Assembly: GCF_028993635.1 (NCBI RefSeq)
Contig: NZ_CP118631.1
Span: 868,001 to 932,000, forward strand
From: Mucilaginibacter sp. SJ
Lineage (GTDB): Bacteria; Bacteroidota; Bacteroidia; Sphingobacteriales; Sphingobacteriaceae
Direction: 5' to 3'
Length of the DNA: 64,000 bases
The translations under genes and the position numbers were made by a program. A model generated the notes under the pieces. That model saw only the letters and a program-made list of their open reading frames with translations. It had not been told where the DNA came from and ran no database searches. This document shows positions 25,429 through 33,706 of this stretch, in pieces; within the stretch, counting starts at the first letter, position 1; each line of letters opens with the position of its first letter.

Positions 25429-25905
25429 ATGGCAGAGGATTTAACAATTACCGCATCAACCGATAAAATCGAACAGTATACCACGCTTATCCCGCAAATC
25501 GAGGCGTTACTTTATGGTGAGTCCGATTTAGTCGCCAATATGGCAAACGTCGCGGCGGCTTTAAAAGAGCAATTTAAGTGGTTTTGGGTAGGCTTTTACG
25601 TGGTTAAAGAAAATGAGCTGGTTTTAGGCCCGTTTCAGGGACCTGTCGCTTGTACCCGTATTGGTTTGGGCAAAGGCGTTTGCGGGGCGGCATGGCAGCA
25701 GGCTAAAACTTTGGTGGTGCCTGATGTTGATGCATTTCCCGGCCATATAGCCTGTAGCTCGCTTTCCCGGTCGGAGATTGTAGTTCCTGTATTTAAAGAT
25801 AACGAAGTAGTAGCCGTGCTTGATGTAGACAGCGAGTTACTTGATCAGTTCAATGAAACAGATGCGCAATACCTTGACCAAATAGTAAAGCTTATTAATT
25901 TTTAA
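25429..25905 (+). CDS. free methionine-(R)-sulfoxide reductase, GAF domain
   Basis: Reduces free Met-R-sulfoxide using thioredoxin, part of oxidative repair in the cytosol. The 158-residue protein is a single GAF domain, the usual size for fRMsr. The three family cysteines are present: Cys75 (Cys-Thr-Arg-Ile), Cys85 (Gly-Val-Cys-Gly) and Cys109 (His-Ile-Ala-Cys). A longer frame from 25387 would overlap the divergent gene and adds no conserved sequence, so I use the ATG at 25429. The next gene starts in its stop codon (TAATG), so this opens a six-gene run. Confidence 0.9.
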   Translation: MAEDLTITASTDKIEQYTTLIPQIEALLYGESDLVANMANVAAALKEQFKWFWVGFYVVKENELVLGPFQGPVACTRIGLGKGVCGAAWQQAKTLVVPDVDAFPGHIACSSLSRSEIVVPVFKDNEVVAVLDVDSELLDQFNETDAQYLDQIVKLINF

Positions 25906-26555
25906 TGAGCAGGATCTATTTGATTGCAGGCCTTGGTGCCGACACCCGTGTGTATAACAATATCAACCTCAATGACGAGCACGAGGTAATTACCGTAGAT
26001 TGGATCGAGCCAGATTTAATCGATACTTTAATTATCTATGCCCAAAGTCTTATTTATCAATATGATATCAAGCCAAATTCGGTATTGATTGGCAATTCTT
26101 TAGGTGGGATAATTGTAGTTGAAATGTCTAAACTTATCCCCGTCGAAAAAGTCATCCTGATCTCCAGTATTAAAACCAGTGATGAGGCGCCACGGTATTT
26201 TAGCCTTTTTCGCGCCTTGCCTGTTTACAAGCTTATTCCGGGTAAGGTTTTTAATTCGATGGGTTTTATGATTAAACCTTTATTTGGACATATGAACCAG
26301 GAGGACGCATGGTTATTTAGCGATATGCTCAAAAAATCGTCGCCGGTATTTATGAAATGGGCCATGTATGCTATCCTGCACTGGAAAAACGATATTATTC
26401 CACCGAACCTCTACCATATTACCGGCGATAAAGACCTTGTGTTTAATTACAAAAGAATAAAAGATGCTACCATTGTTAAGGGCGGTACGCATATCATGAT
26501 CTTTGACAAGGCAAAAGAGATCAATAAATTATTGAAGGGGATCCTGAAAAAATGA
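25905..26555 (+). CDS. alpha/beta hydrolase
   Basis: A 216-residue hydrolase-fold protein. The nucleophile elbow is Gly-Asn-Ser-Leu-Gly-Gly near 62-67, and the likely catalytic His is in Gly-Gly-Thr-His-Ile-Met near 196, with an Asp in Gly-Asp-Lys-Asp near 173. It is short for the superfamily and has a small cap. Start and stop overlap both neighbours (TAATG before, ATGA after), so it is translated with the fRMsr and glycosylase genes. Substrate unknown. Confidence 0.82.
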   Translation: MSRIYLIAGLGADTRVYNNINLNDEHEVITVDWIEPDLIDTLIIYAQSLIYQYDIKPNSVLIGNSLGGIIVVEMSKLIPVEKVILISSIKTSDEAPRYFSLFRALPVYKLIPGKVFNSMGFMIKPLFGHMNQEDAWLFSDMLKKSSPVFMKWAMYAILHWKNDIIPPNLYHITGDKDLVFNYKRIKDATIVKGGTHIMIFDKAKEINKLLKGILKK

Positions 26556-27154
26556 AAATACCTGAAAGTTATTACCTGGACAATGATGTTGTAAGTATCA
26601 GTAAAGATTTGTTGGGCAAGTATTTATTTACTTGTATTGATGGCGTAACTACAGGTGGGTATATTGTTGAAACAGAAGCTTATAATGGTGTTATAGATAA
26701 AGCTTCGCACGCTTTTGGCAATCGACTGACACCACGGACTAAAACCATGTTCATGCGGGGCGGCATTGCTTATGTTTACCTATGTTATGGCATTCATGAA
26801 ATGTTCAATATCGTTACTTCTGTTGAAGGGCATCCACAGGCTATACTTATCAGGGCCATCCAACCTACTGAAGGGATTGAGGCTATGCAGGTGCGCCGCA
26901 ATATGCCGGTGCTTAAGCCTAATATCACGGCAGGACCCGGTTCGGTAGCTAAGGCTTTAGGGATTTCGCGCAGGATCAATGCATTTAGTTTGCAGGGCGA
27001 TGCTATTTGGCTCGAAGATCGTGGCTTAATCTTTCCGGATGAACAAATAAAAGCCGGCCCGCGAATAGGGGTGGCTTATGCTGCCGAAGATGCGTTGCTG
27101 CCCTATCGTTTCTATGTAAAAGGCAATATTTACGTAAGCAAGTCTAATAAATAA
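26552..27154 (+). CDS. DNA-3-methyladenine glycosylase, AAG/MPG family
   Basis: Cuts alkylated and deaminated purines out of DNA to start base-excision repair. The 200-residue protein matches the AAG (type II) family: Gly-Lys-Tyr-Leu near 21, Glu-Thr-Glu-Ala-Tyr near 40 with the catalytic Glu, Tyr-Val-Tyr-Leu-Cys-Tyr-Gly-Ile-His near 72, Arg-Ala-Ile-Gln-Pro near 100, and Gly-Pro-Gly near 128. Its start overlaps the hydrolase stop. Confidence 0.93.
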   Translation: MKIPESYYLDNDVVSISKDLLGKYLFTCIDGVTTGGYIVETEAYNGVIDKASHAFGNRLTPRTKTMFMRGGIAYVYLCYGIHEMFNIVTSVEGHPQAILIRAIQPTEGIEAMQVRRNMPVLKPNITAGPGSVAKALGISRRINAFSLQGDAIWLEDRGLIFPDEQIKAGPRIGVAYAAEDALLPYRFYVKGNIYVSKSNK

Positions 27155-27179
27155 GCTTCCTATTTTGTAATATTGGCGA

Positions 27180-28463
27180 ATGAACTATCAAAATGATCTG
27201 GCGTTTGCCCGGCAGCAGGATGAGCAGGATACATTAAAAAATTTCCGAAGTCGTTTTTTAATTCCTCAACACAACGGTGAAGATGCGGTTTATCTTTGCG
27301 GTAATTCGCTCGGCTTGCAGCCTGTATCGGCGCAGCAATATCTTGCAGATCAATTAGACACCTGGAAAAGCCTTGCTGTTGAAGGCTGGTTTCACGGAGA
27401 TAACCCCTGGCTTGATTATCACAAATCAATTACCGGTTCAATTGCCGGCATTGTAGGCGCGCAAGAAAATGAAGTTGCCATAATGAATTCACTTACAGTA
27501 AATCTTCACTTATTGATGGTAAGTTTTTATAATCCAGATAATAAACGATTTAAAATTATTATGGAAGGAGGAGCTTTTCCTTCCGATCAATATGCAGTAG
27601 AAAGTCAGGTAAAGTTCCATCGGCTTGATCCTAAAGAGGCAATAATTGAGATTTTCCCCCGGAAAGGCGAGGTTACTTTACGAACTGAAGATATTATCCA
27701 AGTCATCGATCAAAACAAAAATGAACTTGCCTTAGTGCTGTTCGGCGGAATCAATTACTATACCGGACAGTTTTTTGATCTGAAAGCAATTACGGATGCG
27801 GCTCATGCAGCAGGTGCTTATGCAGGCTTTGATCTGGCTCATGCTGCGGGAAATGTCCCCTTGCAGTTGCACAATTGGGGAGCCGATTTCGCTTGCTGGT
27901 GTTCGTATAAATACATGAACTCCGGGCCGGGCGGCATAAGCGGCATTTTTGTACACGAAAAATACTTCACTGATAAGGAACTGAACAGGTTTGCCGGCTG
28001 GTGGGGCTATCGCTGCGACAAGCAGTTTCTGATGGCGCCGGGCTTCGATCCTGAGATGGGCGCAGCCGGCTGGCAGGTGAGCACAAGTCCAATATTGCTT
28101 CTCGCTTTGTTTAAAGCCTCTATGGTTATCTTTGATGACGCGGGCGAGTTAGATATCCTTCGAGAAAAAAGCATTCATTTAACGGGATATTTAGAGTTTT
28201 TGATTCAGGACATTAATAAACAGCAGGGCGAAGAGGTGTACAGGATTATTACGCCAGCTGATCCGGCTGCCCGCGGCTGCCAGCTTTCAATAGTTTGCAA
28301 ACGAAATGCCAGGGCTATTTTCAACTATCTTGCACAAAACGGTGTTATAGGCGATTGGCGCGAACCTGATGTGATCCGCCTGAGCCCTGTGCCACTTTAC
28401 AATACATTTGAGGATGTTTACAAAACATCCAGATTGATGGCTGATGCGCTAAAAGCTGTTTAA
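27180..28463 (+). CDS. kynU: kynureninase
   Basis: A PLP enzyme that splits kynurenine or 3-hydroxykynurenine into (hydroxy)anthranilate and alanine. The 427 residues show the family elements Leu-Cys-Gly-Asn-Ser-Leu-Gly near 37, Phe-Pro-Ser-Asp-Gln-Tyr near 137, Asp-Leu-Ala-His-Ala-Ala-Gly near 218, and the PLP lysine in Ser-Tyr-Lys-Tyr-Met-Asn near 245. No other kynurenine-pathway gene is in the window. It lies 25 bases after the glycosylase gene in the same run. Confidence 0.95.
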   Translation: MNYQNDLAFARQQDEQDTLKNFRSRFLIPQHNGEDAVYLCGNSLGLQPVSAQQYLADQLDTWKSLAVEGWFHGDNPWLDYHKSITGSIAGIVGAQENEVAIMNSLTVNLHLLMVSFYNPDNKRFKIIMEGGAFPSDQYAVESQVKFHRLDPKEAIIEIFPRKGEVTLRTEDIIQVIDQNKNELALVLFGGINYYTGQFFDLKAITDAAHAAGAYAGFDLAHAAGNVPLQLHNWGADFACWCSYKYMNSGPGGISGIFVHEKYFTDKELNRFAGWWGYRCDKQFLMAPGFDPEMGAAGWQVSTSPILLLALFKASMVIFDDAGELDILREKSIHLTGYLEFLIQDINKQQGEEVYRIITPADPAARGCQLSIVCKRNARAIFNYLAQNGVIGDWREPDVIRLSPVPLYNTFEDVYKTSRLMADALKAV

Positions 28464-28478
28464 ATTTTTCAGAGATAT

Positions 28479-29333
28479 ATGGTTTATTACAATCCCAAAG
28501 AATGGTTTTCATTCATCTTTAAAATAAATAAAGCCGAAACACTTCGCGAGCTGTTTCCGCTGATGCTTGCAGTAGGTGCATATGCCGGCGTGGTTACTTA
28601 TTTTCTTATCGATTTTTGGCAGCTGCCCGATACAAGCATACTCAGGAAAGTAATTTTTATTCATCAAACTATCGGTTTTGTATTTTCATTACTGTTGGCC
28701 TTTCGTATCAATTCGGCTTATGACCGCTGGTGGGAGGGGCGTAAGATATGGGGAAGCCTGGTTAACAATAGCCGCAATCTTGCTATTAAACTAAAACACC
28801 TGATTAACGAAGATGAATTGGCTTTTTTTAACTATGCTATTCCCCGTTACGCGAGGGCTCTGAGAGATCATTTGCGGGATGAATATGTCCCGGAAGAGCA
28901 ACCGTTTATCAGTGTTGATGCGCAAAAACATGTACCCAACCAGGTAGCTTCAGACATGATTAAAAACATTTACAGGTTAAATAAAGAAGGTGCTATCAAC
29001 CCGGAGCAATTGTTTAGCATAACAGCTGAAATTACTTCTTTTACAGATATTTGCGGTGCATGTGAACGAATTAAGAAAACACCTATTCCGTTTTCGTACA
29101 ATGTATTTATTAAGAAATTTATCTTTACCTACATCATGACCCTGCCGTTTACCTGGGCCTTTGATCTCAAATATTTTATTATCCCGATAATCTGCTTTGT
29201 ACTTTTTGTTTTTGCGAGTATTGAGTTATTAGCCGAAGAAATCGAGGATCCGTTTGGTCGTGATGCCAATGATTTACCATTGGATAGCATTTGCGAAAAC
29301 ATCCAAAAACATGTAGGGGAGTTGATAGGATAG
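28479..29333 (+). CDS. bestrophin family ion channel
   Basis: A 284-residue inner-membrane protein of the bestrophin (UPF0187) family, which forms pentameric channels. The signature Asn-Ser-Ala-Tyr-Asp-Arg-Trp-Trp-Glu-Gly-Arg lies near 78-88, and the second helix pair is near 205-255, followed by Ile-Glu-Asp-Pro-Phe-Gly. Studied bacterial members conduct cations, whereas animal ones conduct chloride, so selectivity is open. It starts 15 bases after kynU. Confidence 0.9.
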   Translation: MVYYNPKEWFSFIFKINKAETLRELFPLMLAVGAYAGVVTYFLIDFWQLPDTSILRKVIFIHQTIGFVFSLLLAFRINSAYDRWWEGRKIWGSLVNNSRNLAIKLKHLINEDELAFFNYAIPRYARALRDHLRDEYVPEEQPFISVDAQKHVPNQVASDMIKNIYRLNKEGAINPEQLFSITAEITSFTDICGACERIKKTPIPFSYNVFIKKFIFTYIMTLPFTWAFDLKYFIIPIICFVLFVFASIELLAEEIEDPFGRDANDLPLDSICENIQKHVGELIG

Positions 29334-29338
29334 AAGGT

Positions 29339-30241
29339 ATGCTCAAAATAGCTTACGATCCGATATATGCCCATCCGTTGCCCGAAGGGCACCGCTTTCC
29401 GATGCTGAAGTATGAACTGATCCCGGCCCAGTTATTACATGAAGGTGTGATAAGCAAGGATAACCTTTTTTCGCCGGCGCTGTTGGAAGAAGATATCATT
29501 ATCCGTACCCACGATGAAAATTACTGGCGCCAACTTCGCGATCTCACGCTTCCACCGAAGGAACAACGCCGCACAGGATTCCCTTTATCGGCGCGATTGG
29601 TTGAACGGGAGATCAGGATAGCAAAAGGCACAATTGATGGCTGCCAGTACGCTTTTGACGATGGTGTTGCGTTCAATGTTGCAGGTGGTACCCACCATGC
29701 GGGTAGTAACTGGGGCGAAGGATTTTGCTTATTAAACGACCAGGCAATTGCAGCTAATTATTTATTAAATAATAAATTAGCTGAATCTATCTTAATAATT
29801 GATTTAGATGTACATCAGGGTGACGGCACAGCCGAGATCTTTGAAAATGAACCCAGGGTATTTACTTTCTCAATGCATGGGGCCAACAATTTCCCATACA
29901 GAAAAGAGCAATCTGATCTGGATATCCCTTTACCTGATGGCGTAAGTGATGATGAGTTTCTCGAAATACTTAAAACAACGCTGCCGCGATTGATTGAACA
30001 ACATAAGCCCGACTTTGTCTTTTACCTTTCGGGTGTTGATATTTTGGCTACTGATAAACTGGGTAAACTTGCATTAAGTAAAGAAGCATGTAAAGCCCGG
30101 GACCGATTTGTTTTTGAACAATGCATCAAACATAATGTTCCGGTGCAGGTAAGCATGGGAGGAGGCTATTCACCACAAATTAAAGATATTGTAGAGGCGC
30201 ACTGTAATACTTTTAAAGCTGCCTTTGACCTCTATTTTTAA
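29339..30241 (+). CDS. histone deacetylase-family amidohydrolase
   Basis: A 300-residue zinc amidohydrolase of the arginase/deacetylase fold. Bacterial members deacetylate acetylpolyamines, acetoin-related substrates or other small amides. The active-site elements are present: Gly-Gly-Thr-His-His-Ala near 116-121, Asp-Leu-Asp-Val-His-Gln-Gly-Asp-Gly near 158-166, and Ser-Gly-Val-Asp near 236. The frame is open back to 29291, inside the bestrophin gene; the ATG at 29339, 5 bases after that gene's stop, gives the usual N-terminus. Its stop overlaps the convergent MATE gene's stop by 4 bases. Confidence 0.9.
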   Translation: MLKIAYDPIYAHPLPEGHRFPMLKYELIPAQLLHEGVISKDNLFSPALLEEDIIIRTHDENYWRQLRDLTLPPKEQRRTGFPLSARLVEREIRIAKGTIDGCQYAFDDGVAFNVAGGTHHAGSNWGEGFCLLNDQAIAANYLLNNKLAESILIIDLDVHQGDGTAEIFENEPRVFTFSMHGANNFPYRKEQSDLDIPLPDGVSDDEFLEILKTTLPRLIEQHKPDFVFYLSGVDILATDKLGKLALSKEACKARDRFVFEQCIKHNVPVQVSMGGGYSPQIKDIVEAHCNTFKAAFDLYF

Positions 30242-31620
30242 TCTTTTGCCATTATTGGTATTACCGGTTTTAGCTTGTGACTTTTGCTGAGCAGGTTAAA
30301 CCGTACAAATAAAAGTACCGATGCGGTTCCCAGGCCCAGCACAAGGCCATACCAAACCCCATAAACCCCAAGATTAAATGTAATGCCAAGCAGATAACCA
30401 ACAGGCAAACCAATTACCCAGTAAGCCAGAAAAGTAATGGCAGTTGGGATATTTACATCGCCCATACCTCTTAATACTCCAAGCCCGACAACTTGTGCGC
30501 CATCAAATAACTGAAAAAATGCTGCAATGATAAGTAGTTGTGATGCAATAGTTATTACCTCTTTATCCGAAGTAATTATCCATGGTAAAAGATGCCTGCC
30601 TAAAGCAAATACTACTGCAGTAAAGGTCATGAACACCAATACAATGTGATAGTTGGAGATAGCCGCAAGCCTTAAATTACGATGATCACTTACACCAAAA
30701 TAGTTACCCGATTTAATTGCTGCAGCCGCACCGATGCCGCTGGCCATCATATAGGTCATGGATGCCATGGTTATGGTTACCTGGTGTGCGGCCTGCGCAA
30801 CCACGCCGATGGTGCCAACCAATAATGCGGCGCCGCCAAATGCGCTGATCTCAAATGTATATTGCATTGCCACAGGCGCCCCGATTTTCATGATCTGGAG
30901 ACCCCGAAACCTATCGATATTCTTAAGGGCAAAACCTGTTAAATAAGTTTTAAAGTTTTTTGACCGGAAAACATAGATACCCATAACAGTGGCCATTAAG
31001 CAACGATCAATCAGTGTACTGTAGCCAACACCTCTAATACCCATTGGTTGGATGCCAAACAGGCCCTTAACAAAAATTATCCCAAACAAAATATTAATAA
31101 GGTTACCCCATATCGATATCATCATGGCTTGTTTAGTAAAACCCAAACCTTCGGCAAATTGCTTAAACGTATTAAAAATGAGCAGGGGGATCAGGGACAA
31201 GCTGAGCAAAAATAAATATGGCTTAGCTTCCTTTACAACCTCGGGCGACTGGTCAAGGTGGCCTATAAGTAGCATGGTACCAAAGTAAATTCCGCAAAAC
31301 AGGATGATCCCGCTCAGGATATTCAGGAATAAACTATTGGATAATAACAGGCCGCATTCTTTGTGATTTTTGCGGCCATTATTTTGGGCGATAAGTGGCG
31401 TTAAACCATAAGAAATCCCCATACCAATCACCAGGGGAACCATGAACAGACTGTTTACGGTTGATACAGCAGCCAAAGAAACAGTACCGGCAAAATGACC
31501 AACAATGATCGTATCAGACATTTGAACGAGCGTATGTCCTACGTTTGATATAATTACGGGGATAGCCAATTTAAGGCTTTCAAGATAATAAGGTTTGTAT
31601 GTTTGGTAAACGGCTCTCAT
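30238..31620 (-). CDS. MATE family multidrug efflux transporter
   Basis: A 460-residue inner-membrane antiporter of the MATE (NorM-like) family, which exports cationic compounds against sodium or protons. Twelve hydrophobic segments in two similar halves are visible. The N-terminal Pro-Val-Ile-Ile-Ser-Asn and Met-Ser-Asp-Thr-Ile-Ile-Val-Gly-His elements and the second-half Gly-Ile-Gly-Ala-Ala-Ala-Ala-Ile-Lys-Ser-Gly are family patterns. It is a single gene convergent with the HDAC-like gene. The substrate cannot be predicted. Confidence 0.93.
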   Translation of the reverse strand: MRAVYQTYKPYYLESLKLAIPVIISNVGHTLVQMSDTIIVGHFAGTVSLAAVSTVNSLFMVPLVIGMGISYGLTPLIAQNNGRKNHKECGLLLSNSLFLNILSGIILFCGIYFGTMLLIGHLDQSPEVVKEAKPYLFLLSLSLIPLLIFNTFKQFAEGLGFTKQAMMISIWGNLINILFGIIFVKGLFGIQPMGIRGVGYSTLIDRCLMATVMGIYVFRSKNFKTYLTGFALKNIDRFRGLQIMKIGAPVAMQYTFEISAFGGAALLVGTIGVVAQAAHQVTITMASMTYMMASGIGAAAAIKSGNYFGVSDHRNLRLAAISNYHIVLVFMTFTAVVFALGRHLLPWIITSDKEVITIASQLLIIAAFFQLFDGAQVVGLGVLRGMGDVNIPTAITFLAYWVIGLPVGYLLGITFNLGVYGVWYGLVLGLGTASVLLFVRFNLLSKSHKLKPVIPIMAKD

Positions 31621-31672
31621 AATTACTCAGGCGACAGGAGCGCAAAAGTAACAATTCGGGCAAACAGAAAAG

Positions 31673-32305
31673 TCAGCAGGCTGTATAATATTCTTCCTTT
31701 TCGGTTGTGTTGATCTTGATCAGGCCTGATAATATCAGGTCAACAAGTACGTTTTGCGCTCGTCTGCGCCCAACTTTAAGCAGTTCGCTGCACTCTTTTA
31801 TGGTAATGCGGCCTGCCTTTTCCAAATGGCCAAGCAGGGTGCTTTCATTTTCAGAATACTCAATTAAAACACCCTGATCATTTGATGAGCGTTTTAAAAC
31901 CTCCAGCACAATTTTACTGGCCAGTACACTTTTATCTTTTACACGTACATAAGCCCACCATTTACCATCTTCGGCGAGAGCATAATGAGGTTTTAGCTCG
32001 CTTGAGACGATTTCTACAACGAGTACCAATTTATCATCAAAATACACCTCTTCAAAAATAGGTTCAAGTGCTGGCCTCGAAAACAAATGAGCTGCCTTTG
32101 TTATCATGTACCTTTCTTCGTCGTCAGATTTTACACCTTTTATCGTTCCGTCATCAGTAACCCCAATAAGTAATTTGCCGCCTTTGTTGTTAGCAAATGA
32201 TACCATCGTCCGGGCTATTTTTTCGCAGCTGGTTATCGTTTTTTTAAAATCGACAGTAACGCCTTCACCTTCAAAAATCAGCTTCTTAACGTTTGTTTTG
32301 TTCAT
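31673..32305 (-). CDS. AlbA_2 (Schlafen-type) ATP-binding domain protein
   Basis: A 210-residue protein with an AlbA_2 domain: Glu-Gly-Val-Thr-Val-Asp-Phe-Lys-Lys near 14 and Phe-Ala-Asn-Asn-Lys-Gly-Gly-Lys-Leu-Leu-Ile-Gly-Val near 37. A C-terminal winged-helix region (about 155-205) suggests DNA binding, so a transcription regulator is likely. The longest frame starts at 32413 inside the GNAT gene; the ATG at 32305 starts 14 bases after that gene and matches the family. It is the last of three minus-strand genes. I see no defence partner beside it. Confidence 0.82.
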   Translation of the reverse strand: MNKTNVKKLIFEGEGVTVDFKKTITSCEKIARTMVSFANNKGGKLLIGVTDDGTIKGVKSDDEERYMITKAAHLFSRPALEPIFEEVYFDDKLVLVVEIVSSELKPHYALAEDGKWWAYVRVKDKSVLASKIVLEVLKRSSNDQGVLIEYSENESTLLGHLEKAGRITIKECSELLKVGRRRAQNVLVDLILSGLIKINTTEKEEYYTAC

Positions 32306-32318
32306 AGCCTTTTGATTA

Positions 32319-32783
32319 TTATTGGGGCTTAATATATGGTGTAAAAATTTCCATCCAGTTTTCGGGACGGGAGAGTGGCGAAAAACCAAATTGATTATAC
32401 AAGTTATGCGCATCCAATGTAGCTAACGACCATCTTCTTAAACCTTTCAAATCCGGATGCTTAACAATTGTTTGTATCAACCATTTAGAAAGGCCTTTAC
32501 CACGATAAACAGGCAGGACAAATACATCGCAGATATAGGCAAACGTAGCATTATCAGAAACCACGCGCGCAAAGCCAACCTGTTCATGGTTTAGATAAAT
32601 ACCAAAACACATGGAGTTTTCGATGGCTTTTGCCATTTTTTGCCGGGGAATGCCTTTTGCCCAGTATGATTCATTATTCAGGTAATCATAAATAACATCA
32701 ACGTTAAGCAGGTTTTTATCGGTTGAGATTTTAAAGCCTTTTTTTTCAAAAGCTTCGTCATTCATAATTACAGTCATCAGCAT
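32319..32783 (-). CDS. GNAT family N-acetyltransferase
   Basis: A 154-residue acetyl-CoA-dependent acetyltransferase. The CoA-binding element reads Val-Tyr-Arg-Gly-Lys-Gly-Leu-Ser near 92-99, after the strand Cys-Asp-Val-Phe-Val-Leu-Pro, and the C-terminus has the common Tyr-Asn-Gln-Phe-Gly-Phe. Substrate unknown. Starts at 32783 or 32765 (both ATG) are possible. It lies 3 bases after the DUF4442 gene. Confidence 0.85.
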   Translation of the reverse strand: MLMTVIMNDEAFEKKGFKISTDKNLLNVDVIYDYLNNESYWAKGIPRQKMAKAIENSMCFGIYLNHEQVGFARVVSDNATFAYICDVFVLPVYRGKGLSKWLIQTIVKHPDLKGLRRWSLATLDAHNLYNQFGFSPLSRPENWMEIFTPYIKPQ

Positions 32784-32786
32784 AAA

Positions 32787-33263
32787 TTATTTAGTAGCGT
32801 CAATAAAGTTTAAGTTTCGTACATAAACCTCTATCATGAGGGATACGCATATTTCGCCATCTTTATTGTAAATGTCAATAGGGAAGAAGCGAATAAATTT
32901 ACCAGTGGTATTTAAAATATGTTCGGCATTAGCTATGTCGCTATCAGTCAGCTTAATATGAAAAAATAAATTTGATGCTGCCGGCTTTGCATATTTTACC
33001 GTTGCTGATTTTGACCAAACCATTAGTTTATAGCCTTTGTGACTAAATATTTGATAAAAGAGTATAGGATAAAAAGGATCGGCAGCCGAAAAAAGTGTAC
33101 CGCCGAAAATCGAGTTATTATAGTTTTTATTAAGGAAACTTTTCCTGATCCTTACTTCAACGCCGCGGTACCCTTTGTTGAATTTAACTACCCAAACGCG
33201 CTGGAAAAGGAGGGGAGGGTAGAAACGCATTACCCACTTTAATAATCCTTCGGATACTACCAT
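32787..33263 (-). CDS. DUF4442 family, hotdog-fold thioesterase-like
   Basis: A 158-residue protein resembling DUF4442, a hotdog-fold family related to PaaI-type thioesterases. The start Met-Val-Val-Ser-Glu-Gly-Leu-Leu-Lys-Trp-Val-Met-Arg-Phe-Tyr-Pro-Pro and Ile-Phe-Gly-Gly-Thr-Leu-Phe-Ser-Ala near 52 are family features. The frame is open to 33410, but that would add 49 hydrophobic residues unlike the family, so I choose the ATG at 33263. The catalytic residue is not evident. It heads the DUF4442-GNAT-AlbA_2 run. Confidence 0.78.
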   Translation of the reverse strand: MVVSEGLLKWVMRFYPPLLFQRVWVVKFNKGYRGVEVRIRKSFLNKNYNNSIFGGTLFSAADPFYPILFYQIFSHKGYKLMVWSKSATVKYAKPAASNLFFHIKLTDSDIANAEHILNTTGKFIRFFPIDIYNKDGEICVSLMIEVYVRNLNFIDATK

Positions 33264-33436
33264 AGCGCTTAAATATCGGAAAAAATTAAACAATGGACAG
33301 TAAATGTGGATCAAATGAGGCCATGTTAAAAAATAAAAAGATGATACAATTCCCGCTAACCGGTAAACAATAAACCCAAAGTTTGGTTTATAGTATGGTT
33401 CAACATACATTGATCATTTAATCAAAAGCAATAACT

Positions 33437-33631
33437 ATGAAAAAGCAATTTTTAAGTTTCGCCCTTGTCGCGGCAATGATCGGCGCCATTGCTACCAGCT
33501 GCAGCTCTGAAAAAAAAGCAAGCGATGGATCTGATAGTACAAAGATGGATTCGACAAGTGCACCGGCGCCGGCAGCTGCAGACACGGCTAAAACCGATAC
33601 GGCCAAAAAAGATACTACCAAGAACTTGTAA
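33437..33631 (+). CDS. small lipoprotein
   Basis: A 64-residue lipoprotein. The signal peptide ends in the lipobox Ala-Thr-Ser-Cys (Cys22). The mature part has only about 43 residues and low complexity: Ser/Asp/Lys, then an Ala-Pro stretch and repeated Asp-Thr-Ala-Lys units. It is probably a membrane-tethered, unstructured peptide. A strong terminator follows directly. No function can be assigned. Confidence 0.75.
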   Translation: MKKQFLSFALVAAMIGAIATSCSSEKKASDGSDSTKMDSTSAPAPAAADTAKTDTAKKDTTKNL

Positions 33632-33640
33632 TTTAGTAAA

Positions 33641-33690
33641 GCATAAAAAATCCCGGTTTGGGTATTTCACCAAACCGGGATTTTTTATGC
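33641..33690. terminator. bidirectional terminator with 21-base perfect arms
   Basis: GCATAAAAAATCCCGGTTTGG (33641-33661) pairs exactly with 33670-33690 around an 8-base loop. It sits between the small lipoprotein (+) and the SDR gene (-) and can stop both transcripts. Confidence 0.9.
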
Positions 33691-33706
33691 TTTTTTCTTT
33701 TAAATT

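Noticed and set aside
31673-32305. AlbA_2 (Schlafen-like) gene as part of a defence system
   Set aside because: Its neighbours are GNAT and DUF4442 genes; no nuclease, toxin or sensor partner is visible, so regulator is the simpler reading.
33452-33673. Antisense frames over the small lipoprotein
   Set aside because: They read Cys/Arg-rich nonsense opposite a clear lipoprotein signal peptide and run into the terminator.
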